Shown here: piece by piece, positions 26,301 to 36,100 of the stretch | Numbering within the stretch: the first letter of the stretch is position 1 | Layout: every line of letters begins with the position of its first letter | Origin: Haematococcus lacustris | Taxonomy: Eukaryota > Chlorophyta > Chlorophyceae > Chlamydomonadales > Haematococcaceae | Reading direction: 5' to 3' | DNA length: 64,000 nt | NCBI GenBank assembly: GCA_030144725.1 | Contig: JASKMD010000030.1 | Coordinates: 964,525-1,028,524, forward strand | Program-made: the position numbers and the translations under genes | Notes under the pieces: model-generated | Database searches by the model: none | What the model saw: only the letters and a program-made list of their open reading frames with translations | What the model was told of the DNA's origin: nothing

Positions 26301-29300
26301 GACCTTGGCCCTGACGAGGACTGTGGATGCACACTGCCATACTGCGGCTCCTCCCTGGACTTGCCTGTGGGCACAGCATGCCCTGGCATGCAAGCACTCA
26401 GCACAGCTCTAGAGAGCTCCTCCCCTCCCCTGCTTTCTACTGTAATGTCAAGGGCTTTACAGTTGTGGCACAGCAGGCGCTTGCCCTCTCGCTGGTGGGA
26501 GAGACATGTGTGCATGACCCTTGCTGCCTGCTGCCCCTGACTGCAGCTGGTTTTTGAGGGCTACAAGTCCACCATGGACATCTACATGCAGATTGTGATC
26601 TCCTCGTCTGCCTCAGCCAACAACCTGCAGCTGGTGCTGCTGGCAGCAGAGGGTGGGGTGCTGTGCCTGCTGTGTGTGGCCTGGGTGTGGCTGCTCCTGC
26701 GGGCTGTGGCGGAGCGCCGCTACCAGATGTACCAGATCCTGATGGTGAGGGCTGTCATGTTTAGGTGGAGGCAGCTTGCCATGGTCCCCTCCCAGTGTGG
26801 GTGCAGGATGAGGCTGTGCTCGTGACAATGCTAAATCCGAATGGCAAGCGGGGAGCCTGCGCCAGCTTCCTTAACTGCCGGTAGCTGTCGTCGCTGCCCT
26901 GGTCGCTCAGGTGGTGCCTGGAGGCCTTGTGCGCCGCATGGCCACGCAACGCCAGCGGCTAGGGGACGAGTCGGAAGACGAGGAGGACGAGCGCATGCTC
27001 ACTGCGCCTACTTTGACCGCCCAGGCCAGTTGTTGACCGACAATACCCTGACCCTTGCATGAATGCTGTGGTGGCAGTGTGCCAGTGTCAATTATGTTTG
27101 TCACAATTTCTCACTCTGTGCAGATGGCTGTGCGAAAGAGTCAAAAGGCCCCGGGAATTCGATTTGAACAGGATGCAGAAGACGTGGAGGAAGGGGTAGT
27201 GCATGCAGCTGGGAAGGGCAAAGCAGAGGCTGCTGCTGCTGGTGGGGTGGGCAGGGCAGGGCCTGGGAGCTGCTGGCAGGCACTGTTGAGAGGCCTGGGC
27301 TGGATGCCAGTGGACCTCACCAGCTCGAAGCAGGGCAATGGCAAGGGGAGCAAGCGCCAGTTATCCCCATCTGTGAAGACTTCGGTATGTCGCAGCTCCA
27401 GCATGGTTTCAGACACACACTTAACATACTTGAAGCCTGCATTACCTGTCATAGAAAAAGGTCGGGATTTTTCGAGGTCTCGGGAATTAAAAGACACAGT
27501 CATGGTTTCATACACACTTGACTTCGCAACCTGCAATACTTATGATGAGGAGAGTGCACATATGTTACCTGTGATCATACAATGCCTTGAGCTCGTAAAC
27601 ACTCCTGGGGTCTATTGCAAAGTGGCTTGCTGGTGTGTCTGCTGCCCCGCCCTGCCCTGCAGTTGTGGCTCATCTGGCCCATTGCTGTCTGGGGCCCCAC
27701 AGGTGTGTTGAGTAACTGGGTCTGGCAGCAGCAGCAAGCCTGGGGTTCAGCACCCAGGGCCTGGGGCACAGCTGCACTGCACGCCCAGAGTAATTCACCA
27801 CTCATGCCTTGTTAGTGTGTCCTCATCTGCTTCCCCACCCCTTCCCAGCCTGATGTGGGTTGTGTGGTGCGGTCTGCTTGCTGTGCACCACAGTGATGCT
27901 ATTCTACGCCATTGGCTACCAGCTGATGGCCACCATCAACGGCCCCATCAGCCTCTTCAACATCGTCAGCTTCACCCAGGTGCCGGCATGGAGGCTGTAG
28001 GACCAGACAGGCTGTCTGAGGGGCTGGGGAGGGTGGGTGGGGCCCTGATGGGCTGTCAGGTTGAATGTGCAGTGGTGCACAGCGCTGTGGGATGGATGGC
28101 TGGGGTGAAGTGCGGTGAGTCAGGGTGGTGTGGGGTTCATCACAATGTCATGTGTTGTGCTGACTTTGCTGCTCTGTACCCTGCAGTTGCTGTACAACGC
28201 CAACAACTTCTTCCTTCAAGAGCTCACCTTTGAGCCAAACCCTGCCAACATGCCCCAGCTGCGGGCTTCCACCGTGCAGCGCATCAAGGAGCTGGAGCTG
28301 CACTACAAGGTCATGCTCTATGGTCATGAGGTGGGTGCAGGCAGGCAGACTGGAAGGCAGGCAGACAGAGTCAATGGCCTAGGAGTGTCTTCTACCCGCT
28401 TGGGTGGAACATTCCCAGCATGTCGTATGTGTCTGCAGCTTGCCTGGCCTGCCTGCCTGCCTGCCTGCCTGCCCGCAGTCGGTGCCTACCATTGAAACTG
28501 CCCCACACATCACACTGGTCAGGTCAGGCGTGACCTACACCGGCAGCCATGGCAACTACATCCTGTTTGACACCAAGGAATGTCTGGCAAGGTGGGTGGG
28601 GCAGCAAGGATCCACATGCACCTTTACCGGCTTGGCTTGCGAGGAGTAAAGCGATAGAAGTCAACAGCATCAAACGCTGTAAGCTGCTCACAACCCAGGC
28701 AGGAGGTAGCCAACCAGCCCGGCAAGCCTGCCCTGATTGCAGCAACCAGTCCGAGTGTCAGCCGCCCAGCAGCCCCCTATACCCCTGGACTCACAGCGGC
28801 CTGGACACCATGATGTCACACTACATGGAGATCGGCACCTCCATCACACAGTTCCAGTACCTGGTGGGTCATGCAGCCTGGCAGCCACACCCTCACACAG
28901 GGGCACCTCCAATGCCCTCTGGTGCGCTTTGCTTGGGGCCCCAATCCTTGCTGGCAGCTGCTGACTGTGCTGTGGCCCCGCTGCTTGTGGCCAGGACCCC
29001 TACCTGAACGGCCCGGAGTACAACTTCTATTGTGAGTGGTGGACGAGCCTGAGCAAACCCTGGAAAGCAGCCATGATTCAGTGCCATGATGCCTGCCTGT
29101 AAACCTGCTGGACTCCCGTCCACCCGCCTGCATGCCTCCCTGCCCAGGGAACACCATCCCTGACATGTCTGGAGGGTTTGAGCGTCTCAGTGAGGCATAC
29201 CAGGTCTTTGTGAACGACAACCTCAGGTGGGCCCTGGGTGACGGCTGGCTGTGCATTGGCTGCCTATGCATTGGCTGCCTATGCCCGCATCTCTGGCTGA

Positions 29301-30212
29301 GGATTTCAGGCTGCCTGATCAGCCACTGGTGCACGTTCCTAGCCTGGCCTGCCTGCAGCTGGCCAGGCAGGTGGGCCCTGCCGCCTGGGCTCCCCTCCCC
29401 TGAGCCTTGACCCGTGAGCCACCTGCTGTTGGTGTGGAGCTGCAGGGTGGTGCTGTCACTGCACATCTGCCTCTTCGTGTTCACCCTGGTGCTCATGGCG
29501 GTGTACGTGGGCCTGATGGTGCTGCCCTTTGTCAAAGTCACTCGCAATGAGACACGGCGCATCGCAGAACTCGTGAGCCAGCTGCCGGCTGAGGTAGGAG
29601 GGCATGGCCCCAGTCGTCATGCACCTCACGTGTGATGGCTGACACAGGGTGCAGGGCAGGGTTGACCCTTCCCACCCAAGCTGCACCGTTAGCTCAGAGA
29701 GCCAGGCACCCCGTCACCTGACACTCACCATGAGCCAGCTGCATATGCGTCCTTCACCATGTTGTGCGGCTGTGCGCCTGCTGCTGCCCAGGTGGACATG
29801 GAGGCGACTCTGGCCAAGGCCCAGATGGCTGAGCTGCTGCTGGGGCCAGCTGTGCCACCCCCTCATGACGCCATCAAGAGCAGCAAGTCGCTGAAAAAGA
29901 GTGAGCAGCAGCCTTGCAAGCACTGGCTCATTCACAAAGTTGCCATGCCCCCGCAGCTGCCATGCTTGACTGTTGTGTCCTGTGTCGGGCTTGCGGCTCA
30001 AGTTGCCACCTCACTGGCCCCCACTGTCCTCCCTATGCCGGATACCCTTCTGCTGTCCCTGCTCCCACCATCTCCCAGCTTCACCAACCATCCCATCCGA
30101 AATGTGGGATGGCAGCAATGCTACTCAACGGCTACTGTTTGAGCAGCCATTGGCCTCAGTTTCCGCTGTTGCTTGCACAGGTCGGTCCCTGAGCAGTGGC
30201 TCCAGCCACTGA
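6564..30212 (+). CDS. TmcB-like PAS-domain multi-pass membrane protein (whole gene)
   Basis: One gene spanning about 23.6 kb with more than 50 short exons. I infer membership of the family annotated as TmcB/TmcC (tiny macrocysts protein) with PAS modules, large membrane proteins common in algae and protists. Order in the product: multi-pass N-terminal region (6564-9627), helical repeat region (9905-13,390), PAS modules (13,617-21,788), disordered linker (22,762-23,226 and 23,458 onward), multi-pass C-terminal region (24,262-30,212). The last exon ends SLSSGSSH and stops with TGA at 30,210. Splice phases close at nearly every junction I tested; exceptions lie near 15,696-17,824, 24,630-24,870 and 25,281-25,350, where a small exon may be missed. 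PAS modules usually sense small molecules, redox state or light; a sensory or signalling role is inferred. Introns contain several transposon remnants but the coding frame looks open. Confidence 0.85.
7625..7745 (-). mobile_element. solo 5' end of a Fanzor element (in intron)
   Basis: Read on the minus strand, this matches the first ~110 bp of Fanzor copy 2 (52,608-52,715): the 'tgtcccttgg' start, the GTGCCCTTTGG repeats, then 'gagtgacatggcctcctggggtat'. It lies in the TmcB-like gene intron between 7576 and 7878. No 3' tail is next to it, so it is a 5' stub only. Confidence 0.65.
9905..13390 (+). CDS. TmcB-like gene: helical (TPR-like) repeat exons
   Basis: Exons 9905-9994, 10,358-10,430, 10,605-10,637, 10,995-11,054, 11,407-11,483, 11,907-12,053, 12,492-12,546, 12,843-12,870, 13,057-13,078 and 13,284-13,390. 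The order of blocks is the one that led me to the TmcB call: RCCRVWVDRDTLDPEAVLL, PKDPFMIVLISSFLIDVQ, SSYQSGYSQLQVAKRL, LNFLMRFAIFSREQ, QADDLVSYVEYIRNH, LNSMRTVWEILLHAHVRF, LARHLGHIQMVRLYAK, FLEHVKHDPWGATKWFAEAE. It is predicted to be a cytosolic alpha-helical scaffold. The exon ending at 11,054 uses an apparent GC donor (CAG|gcaaga). One intron holds a (GGCA)n tract and another a (GCT)n tract. Confidence 0.85.
10005..10107 (+). repeat. (GGCA)n microsatellite
   Basis: About 25 tandem GGCA units with a single 'ggta' interruption near the start, in the intron after exon 9905-9994 of the TmcB-like gene. Confidence 0.97.
11327..11371 (+). repeat. (GCT)n microsatellite in intron
   Basis: About 14 GCT/CTG triplets, close upstream of the 11,407 acceptor. 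A shorter (CTG)n run with one interruption lies at about 7411-7453 upstream of the 7461 acceptor. Both sit in introns of the TmcB-like gene. Confidence 0.95.
13617..15696 (+). CDS. TmcB-like gene: first PAS module and PAS-like follow-on
   Basis: Exons 13,617-13,696, 13,866-13,986, 14,085-14,142, 14,335-14,410, 14,807-14,892 and 15,619-15,696. The first four make a classic PAS core: CVIIINAQGQIQMTNRALL, GYTKAEIRERNVGLLMPP, HNTYLRNYITSGQPKIL, LLPVSLMVTKISGIAED. The next two (TIWVSLDGGILGVDAQFTDW, then FAFTSSEVQGWALSRLV) look like the start of a second PAS-type fold. PAS cores of this sort bind a small ligand or act as dimer interfaces; no cofactor residue can be assigned by eye. The intron at 14,893-15,618 contains a short Fanzor-derived insertion. 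Confidence 0.82.
14964..15462 (-). mobile_element. internally deleted Fanzor element (MITE-like)
   Basis: Minus-strand element with both ends and no coding region. The 3' end is at 14,964 (reverse complement of GAGGGCCAAGGTGCTG) with the conserved tail to about 15,215. The 5' end lies at about 15,310-15,462, with 'ggaggcattgcgccactaggctcat' and the tandem AAAGGGCAC words found at the start of Fanzor copy 2. Total about 500 bp against about 4.2 kb for copy 2. It sits in the intron 14,893-15,618. Flanks show only a rough match (AGCACTGCA and AGCGATGCA, 7 of 9), so the target duplication is suggestive, not proven. Confidence 0.72.
16056..16360 (-). mobile_element. Fanzor 3' tail remnant
   Basis: Minus orientation. 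Starts at 16,056 with the conserved terminus (reverse complement of GAGGGCCAAGGTGCTG), runs through the tail with two to three copies of an 'acacatggcat' word, and reaches the last codons of the Fanzor reading frame (QQQQQPVGAQ and stop) near 16,309-16,345. Upstream coding sequence is lost. Located in the long intron 15,697-17,823. Confidence 0.78.
17045..17700 (-). pseudogene. decayed Fanzor 3' fragment split by an insertion
   Basis: A degenerate 3' tail at about 17,045-17,150 ('ccaccacctacactactgcttgaccc') is separated from its partner at about 17,345-17,460 ('gggctatagcttgagattggtatggcatgcatgcac') by about 200 bp of unrelated sequence. The second part continues into a diverged C-terminal coding piece to about 17,700 (short polyQ, then the region of 'tgcagtccctgtcttcccacctgcc', equivalent to RuvC-III). 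It is clearly older than the other fragments. Confidence 0.65.
17824..21788 (+). CDS. TmcB-like gene: further PAS-like modules
   Basis: Exons recognised: 17,824-17,914, 18,162-18,592 (a long linker exon ending EATPPTLSSIQ), 18,803-18,970 (LMVVADSRGRVCHVTLKMAE), 19,235-19,346 (PPPHSCRSGLIQLLQRTSG), 19,509-19,577, 19,742-19,907 (LLLEVDADGLITGVSSGTP), 20,209-20,249 (a small exon, GEDHHHRMSEANSQ), 20,349-20,492, 20,880-20,935, 21,266-21,371 (CSVIEVNASGQVVPLGCDEL) and 21,597-21,788. The repeated pattern of a short strand with 'D..G.I' followed by a helix suggests three more PAS-like folds. The join 15,696 to 17,824 does not close in phase, so one exon in that 2.1-kb, transposon-filled intron may be missing. 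Confidence 0.75.
22012..24114 (+). CDS. TmcB-like gene: end of PAS region and disordered linker
   Basis: Exons 22,012-22,103, 22,285-22,428, 22,762-23,226 and 23,458-24,114. The first two finish a folded module (SPTHIIRVPHLADAADL, GYFVVLHPLAPRTSRPGL). The next two encode a long Ser/Pro/Gly-rich, low-complexity linker of about 375 residues that ends in a basic helix, LRGKRFKKLFKLLSSD, just before the first C-terminal membrane span. The basic helix is a common membrane-proximal feature. The 22,429-22,761 intron is mostly a CCTCCCCT repeat. Confidence 0.78.
22509..22705 (+). repeat. (CCTCCCCT)n pyrimidine microsatellite
   Basis: An 8-bp unit repeated about 23 times in the intron 22,429-22,761 of the TmcB-like gene. 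On the sense strand it is all pyrimidine and has no GT or AG dinucleotide. Confidence 0.96.
24262..30212 (+). CDS. TmcB-like gene: C-terminal multi-pass region
   Basis: Exons 24,262-24,403, 24,571-24,630, about 24,868-25,032, 25,227-25,281, about 25,350-25,420, 25,694-25,772, 26,045-26,213, 26,547-26,744, 26,911-27,024, 27,124-27,384, 27,663-27,702, 27,894-27,979, 28,187-28,330, 28,479-28,591, 28,743-28,863, 28,995-29,041, 29,148-29,226, 29,446-29,593, 29,792-29,900 and 30,181-30,212. Membrane segments: TLFLVLLLIAAHTGCFALM, LVLLAAEGGVLCLLCVAWVW, LWLIWPIAVWGPTVMLFYAI and LSLHICLFVFTLVLMAVYVG. Between them lie soluble parts, including an acidic stretch GDESEDEEDERM. The exon ending 27,024 has a GC donor (CAG|gccagt). 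The last third of the gene is duplicated in inverted orientation at 58.8-63.8 kb. Confidence 0.82.
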
Positions 30213-31620
30213 GCCATGGACCGTGGGAGTGAGAAGTGAAGAGGCAGTCAACCAGGGCCCTCACTGAGCGTGACCTGACTAGCCTCTGCCGCGGCCTGAC
30301 ACACTGGTTCAGCGCCTGGCCCAGCGACAGGAATTGCACTATGGAGTCGTAAGCATGGGAGGACACGAATACAACTCTGTGTCACATTGCTAACCTACAA
30401 GGTATGATTTGGGATAACCTGGCTATTGCTTTGGATGTCTATGCGTTCACAAGGAACTCTGGCAACGGGCTGTAGGAGATCTGTCAAGGCCAAGCAACCA
30501 TGCGGTAGTGTGCTGTAGCTATGTCAGCTTGCTGTGTGTGTGTTTTATGCCAAACTGGGTAGACGTCCCTAAGGGTCAGGCAACAGTCCCCAGTCCAGGA
30601 CAAGATGGGGGCCAGCACTGCCATGTAGCTGGGGCGAGGTGTTTTGCCCCTCCATGTTCCTGGGTAGCTCACACAGGCTCGTAGTTCATGCATCTGCGAT
30701 AAGCCCACCTGGTGCCCCAACATGCCAAGGTGTGTGCTCATGTGTGTGTGTCATTGCAATAATCTGCTCATGTGTGCGTGTGCGTGTGTGCAATCGTGTG
30801 TGTCATTGCCTTTGGGACAACTCTGACAGGCAGCCTTGTGGTGTTAAGATGCAAAGTGCCACTGAGCTAGGGTATGTAGCTGTCAAGGAGGGTTTTTACA
30901 GTGGAGGGAGGCTACATAAGCTAACACCCCCCAGGACATCTTGCATTAGGACAAGTGCTGGTGGTGCATGCCACAGCTGCATTAGGCTTGGTAGTGTTAC
31001 ATAGTAAGCAAGTGAATGCGCGGGCAATGAATGTCTAGCACACCTCAGTACATGTCACCATATCACAGATCACACATCACAGGAGAGATGGACACCAAAC
31101 ATGAGATCAAGGATTGATGTCACCACTGTAGGCCCATGTTGCTCAGCAGCGCATGCTAGTGAAGCCCTCCACAGCGAGGCAGGTGCAGTGCTTGACTACC
31201 TTGCAGGCACCAGAGTTATGGCTGCGATGCCTAGGTGCTCGAGTGAAGGGGAAGCTGTGTTGCTCACAGTGTAAAACCTGTTTGAGGTAGCGGTGCAGTG
31301 CTGACTCATAGTGCCCGCAATGCCAGAGACATCATAGTGATATTGTGCATGCCTTCGCGAAGTAGTTTGAACGCGCTGGCTTACTCGGCTGACGTGATGA
31401 CTGTGCAAGAAGCGCAAGCGGCCAGCCATCGCGCAGGTGACAAGTGACACCCCACGGCCAGCTAGCGTCACCTCACCCCATCCACGCACCGTGGCATACG
31501 TTGCCAGCAGAAGAGGCCGGGCGCCTGGCAGCATGGCGGCTAGCAGGAACCCTGAGGGGGCAGGGTCGGGCTGAGAGCAGCCGTCAGGTAGGCAGTCTGC
31601 AATGGCGGTATGCAGGCCTG
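30213..31620. other. intergenic, no gene seen
   Basis: Downstream of the TmcB-like gene. No exon-like segment recognised on either strand. A TG-rich stretch lies at about 30,735-30,810. The word 'cgaagtagtttgaacgcgctggcttactcggctg' at 31,357-31,391 recurs, slightly changed, at about 46,247-46,280, which marks an interspersed repeat. Confidence 0.5.
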
Positions 31621-31629
31621 CTGCAGGGT

Positions 31630-31930
31630 GATGAAGAGGCCTAGGGGCCAGGGCCAGCTGAGGGGGAAGGTGGTGCTTGTAGATAAGTCAGCTCAGCTGT
31701 GAATGGCCACTAGCTGGAGCGGCAGCAGCAGCTGGGCCATAATCAACCCCTGAGGACTGGGAGCCCCCATCAGGGCAGGTGCACCACTGCCTGCTGCACC
31801 CAGCTTCCGGCAAGCGGGGCCATAAGCAAGTGTGGGGCCCAACGCGGTTCATTGTGGCATCCTGCCACAGCCCCATAGCCAGCCGTGCACATGAAGCCCC
31901 CAGAGGCAACCCTGCACCCACACTGACAAG
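31630..31930 (+). pseudogene. strongly decayed Fanzor relic
   Basis: The words 'gtgcttgtagataa', 'gtcagctcagctgtgaatggc', 'gactgggagcccccatcagggcaggtg' and 'ctgctgcacccagc' appear in the same order as in the last Fanzor exon (VLVDEH.., SSAVNG, NWK.PAGQV, VRPA). The frame is broken by several indels and stops. It is the oldest-looking Fanzor trace here. Confidence 0.6.
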
Positions 31931-32189
31931 GGCAACCTGCTGGAGCTTTGCTGGTAGCCTGACCGCCTAGGCATCAAGGCAAATAAGCGGCTGACCCAGC
32001 GGCTGTGTGACCAGTGTTATCAGGCCTAGTGTTATCAGGCCTATTGCAATTTGCACCTGGCACCAGGTTCAGCAGCAATCCGCCGTCGCGGTCACACCCC
32101 AGCTTGGGAAAGGGTATCGATGCGTGCTGAGACGTGCTGACCTGAAAAATTGTACGTCGCGGGTTGTATGGCGCCTGGGCTGTATGCAC

Positions 32190-32790
32190 ACTTGTCAGGC
32201 CATCAGCAGCTCATCGCACCAATCGGCGGCCTCATCCGTGCAGAACTGAGATAGTTTGTATCTCTTGAGCCATGGGGGTGCAGCCATTTGCGGGGGTGAC
32301 CCTCTGCCCCCAAGCCATCTGTCAATCTGAAAGATGGAGCAGCGTACTGACACCATCCATGACGACCTAGGTGTCCCAAGCACAACACACACCGACCCAA
32401 GTCAGAGGCTGGTGTTGGCCTAAGTGGTGATGGATTGCCCTACATCAGCAGCTGGCCGTGTGCCCTGCTCCTGCCTATCCATTCCTGCTCATCAGCGCAC
32501 TCCAGGCCAACCCTGGGTCCTTGCCCTGCGCCAGGCCTGGCTGCTGGGGCTGCTGTGTGCCCCTTAACCCGCTGCTGCAGCCGGCTGGGCCGCTGAGCCG
32601 CAGCCACAGCCCCCGCGGCTGGGGTGAGGCGCTGCAGCTGCTGCTGGCGCTCCTGCATCAGGCGGGCCAGCCGCTGGTGGTAGGCCTCCTCTGAGGTCAG
32701 GCCCAGGGTGGAGAAGGCCCAGGCCAGGCGCGCCCAGTAGCGCAGCTCGTACCTGCGCAGGCAGGGCCAGGCCATCATCATGGTAGTATG
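32190..32790 (-). pseudogene. inverted copy of the 3' exon of the OPR-like gene
   Basis: Minus-strand duplicate of the last exon and 3' flank of the neighbouring gene (38,788 to about 39,240). It encodes [18 protein letters not shown], then a Q-rich tail, and ends [11 protein letters not shown]; the gene's own exon ends [12 protein letters not shown] downstream non-coding word ('ggtgtcagtacgctgctcc' against 'ggtgtcagcacgctgctcc') is also kept. With no upstream exons it cannot make the protein. It lies just 5' of the gene, so the gene is flanked by an inverted repeat of about 500-600 bp. Confidence 0.82.
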
Positions 32791-33121
32791 TTTGCTGGGT
32801 GGAGCAGTTCTCTTGAAATTGGAGAGCATTCCAGGAAAAACCAGGGCATTGTGCCGGGCTAGAGAAAGCCCCTGACGAGAATGTACATGCATGGTCACTC
32901 ATAGCACTCACTCAAATCTGCCCCTTGCAAGCCAGTGCATACACGCTTCACCGCGTGAGGACGCTGCGGGGAGGGTGGATACCGAGCAATTGTATGCGTT
33001 GCGGCGAGGCTAGCCGCAGGGGCCCGTGGCTGCAGCCAGCTCTGCAGCACGGCATTACCATCGGTGTTTTCAGCTTGCCTGAACTACCCAGGGCCGGAAT
33101 AAGCCTCCAGGACATCATTGT

Positions 33122-36100
33122 ATGTACCGGGCGCTCGCAGCACTTGGTAGCAGGCACGGACCAGCAAGCAGTCCAGCTGTAGACCAAGGCCTTCAGCCGG
33201 CTGGGCCAGGGCCCTCGAGAGGAGCGAGGCCAGGAGCTGGCGGCAAGCCCGGTGTAAAGTCTGGGGTCAGGAGCCAGACTGGACTAGAAGCTGGTGCAGG
33301 GCCCTGGACCGGGGCAGGGGCTGGGGCAGGGTTAGAAGCTGAGGCTGGGGCTGGGGCTGGGGCTGGGGCTGGGGCTGGGCCAGCGGCAGGGTCAGGGGCA
33401 AGACCAAGGGCAGGGTCGAGAGCAGAGCCAATTGCAGTGAAGGGCTTGCGACCTGATGCAAGCGCAGAGGCATGTATGGGCAGGGGCTCAGCATCACGTG
33501 CTGCCCCAACCAGTGCCCCTCCCAGCCATTTCCGTGACTCTGCCAGGCTCTTTGCCGGTGGCCCTGATGTGGGGTCCTCAGCGCTGCCTGAGCCAGGTCC
33601 AGAGGACCCAGGCGGGGATAGCTGGGGTGGCCAGGCTGCTGTCACCCCATCAGAGGTGGCCTACGTGGCGTATGGCCTGGCCCGCCTGGGCAACCGCGAC
33701 CCTGTGCTGTGGGGAACAGTGATAAAGGCAGCCTGCAGCGGGCTGGTGCAGTGGGGCCCTAGGGAGGTGGCCAAGCTGGCCTGGGCTGCAGCCAAGGTCG
33801 CATCGTCAGCGTCACACCCGCCCAGCAGTGGGAGCAGGTCACAGGAGCCTGCCCCTCCCTCCCCTGCTGCAGCAGCCAGCGGCATGTCAGGTGCTGGTGC
33901 TGCCACTGCTACTGCTGCTGCTGCGAGGGGTGATGTAGGAGGAGCCACAGCACAGTCACTGCCCCAGCATGGACAGCCAGCAGAGCAGTCTGCTGCGCAG
34001 ACATTGAGCCCTGTGTACCCTGAACTGCTGCAAGGGAAGCAGCAGCAGCAAGGGCAGCAGCAGCAGCAGCAAGGTCAGCAGCAGCAGCAGCAAGGTCAGC
34101 AGCAGCAGCAGCAAGGGCAGCAGCAGCAGCAGCAGCAAGGGCAGCAGCAGCAAGGGCATCACCCTGATGGCCAGGAAGAGCAGCTGCAGCCAGTCCCAGC
34201 CCACCTGCAGCAGCCGCCACAGTCACAGAGGGAACAGACACAGTCAGCTATTCCACCAGTGCAGCAGCAGAGTGCAGGTCCCTCGACAGAGCAGGCTGGA
34301 GTGGGTTATGCACTGCCCCAGCGGCCACTAAAGATGGAGCAGGCACCGCGCTCCTTGCGTTCTCAGGTGCCCGCCCTCCTAGTCCTGCTGCCTAAACCCG
34401 TGCTGCCGGGAATTGGACCAGGGACCCAGATCAGTGCACCGCAAGGGCAAGGCCAAGGCCAAAGCACAGGCCATAGCCAAGGCACAGCAGGCAGACAGGG
34501 GGCTCAGCAGGGACCAACACCAGGGCCTCCGCTGCCGCTCAAGAGCCGCCCACCCAACCTCTCAACTGTGCTGCCCTCTGCCCAGCCCCAGCCCCACCCG
34601 CAGCCCCAGCCCCAGCCGCAGCCGCAGCCGCAGCCGCAGCCCCAGCCCCTGCCCCTGCCCCAGCCCCAGCCCCAGCCTCAGCCCCAGCCCCAGCCCCAGC
34701 CCCAGCCCCAGCCCCAGCCCCAGCCCCAGCCCCAGCCCCAGCCCCAACCCCAACCCCAGCCCCAGCCCCAGCCCCAGCCCCAGCCCCAGCCCCAGCCCCA
34801 GCCCCAGCCCCAGCCCCAGCCCCAGCCCAACTGTGAGCAGGCAACACTGTCTCCCCACTCACACGCTGCACAGCCCCAGCAGCAGCTCAGACCGCATCTG
34901 TGGCCGCAGACCCCTCCAGCGCAGGCCACCCTGCCTGTGATTGCGCCCGACGCTGCTCCTGCTGCCCCTAAGCCCCAGCAGCCACCCCAGCCCCAGCCCA
35001 GTGCCCAGAACACCCCCCACACTGCTGAAACTCCTTTTCACGATGTCAGTGCCCAGACACAGCCCCAGGTCCTCCTCCCGGCCCCCCCTCGGCCGCCACC
35101 TCCTCAGCTGCTGCCCGACCCCGGCCCTGGCCCTGGCCCTGGCCCTGGCCCTGGCCCTGGCCCTGGCCCTGGCCCTGGCCCTGGCCCTGGCCCTGGCCCA
35201 GGCCCTGGGCACCGCCCCCTCCAACGCCAGCTGCAGGCCTTGGTCTCCCGGTTAGGCCTCCATGCACTGCACCTCCTCCCGCGCTTCACCACCTGGGAGC
35301 TGTGCAACCTGCTGTGGGCAGTAGCCAAGCTGGGCTGCAAGGCGCCTGCTCTGTTCCAAGCTGCCCTGCCACACCTTCAGCAGAAGCTGGCCAGAGGGCA
35401 GGTCACCCCACAGGATGTCAGCAACAGCGCCTGGGCGTACGCACGGGCAGCACCCCACCCCTGTGGCCTGCTGCTCATGCACGCCATCACCACCAGTGGC
35501 TTGCTGCACGAGGCACCCAGCACAGCACAGAGCCTCAGCTCGCCTCCTGCTGCGTGGCCTCTGCCTGTGAAGCGAGCCAGGCAGACGGTTGAGACCAGCA
35601 GTGAGGAGCCTGGGCTGGCAGCACAGGGAGCAGCCAGGCTGGATGCAGCCAAGGGGCGAGGGCTGAAGCAGGGGCGGCGGCAGAGGCAGGAGGTGGGCCA
35701 GGGGCTGGGGCTGGGGCTGGAGCAGAGGCAGGGGCAGGGGCAGGGGCAGGGGCAGGGGCAGGGGCAGGGGCAGGGGCAGGGGCAGGGGCAGGGGCAGGGG
35801 CAGGGGCAGGGGCAGGGGCAGGGGCAGGGGCAGGGGCAGGAGGTGGGCCAGGGGCGGGGTGCAGGTGCTTCCACTGGCGCTCAGTCCGCCTCCCCGGCCC
35901 TGCCTCCCTTCCCCTTCTCCCTTTCCGCCTTCAAAGACCAGGAGCTGTCCAACCTCGTGTGGGCGGCGGCCACTCTGGGCTTTGCTGACAGAGGGTGGCA
36001 GCTGAGTCGCGCAGTGGCAGGGCAGCTGGTGCAGCGCAGTCCACGCCTCAAGCCCCAGGCCCTGGCTAATGCCGCATGGGCTTGCGCCAAGCTGGGCTAC

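Noticed and set aside
34539..35224. Antisense frames with (GA)n, (GL)n, (WG)n or (RA)n
   Set aside because: Shadows of the hexanucleotide tracts in the OPR-like exon, whose sense frame is flanked by real helical repeats.
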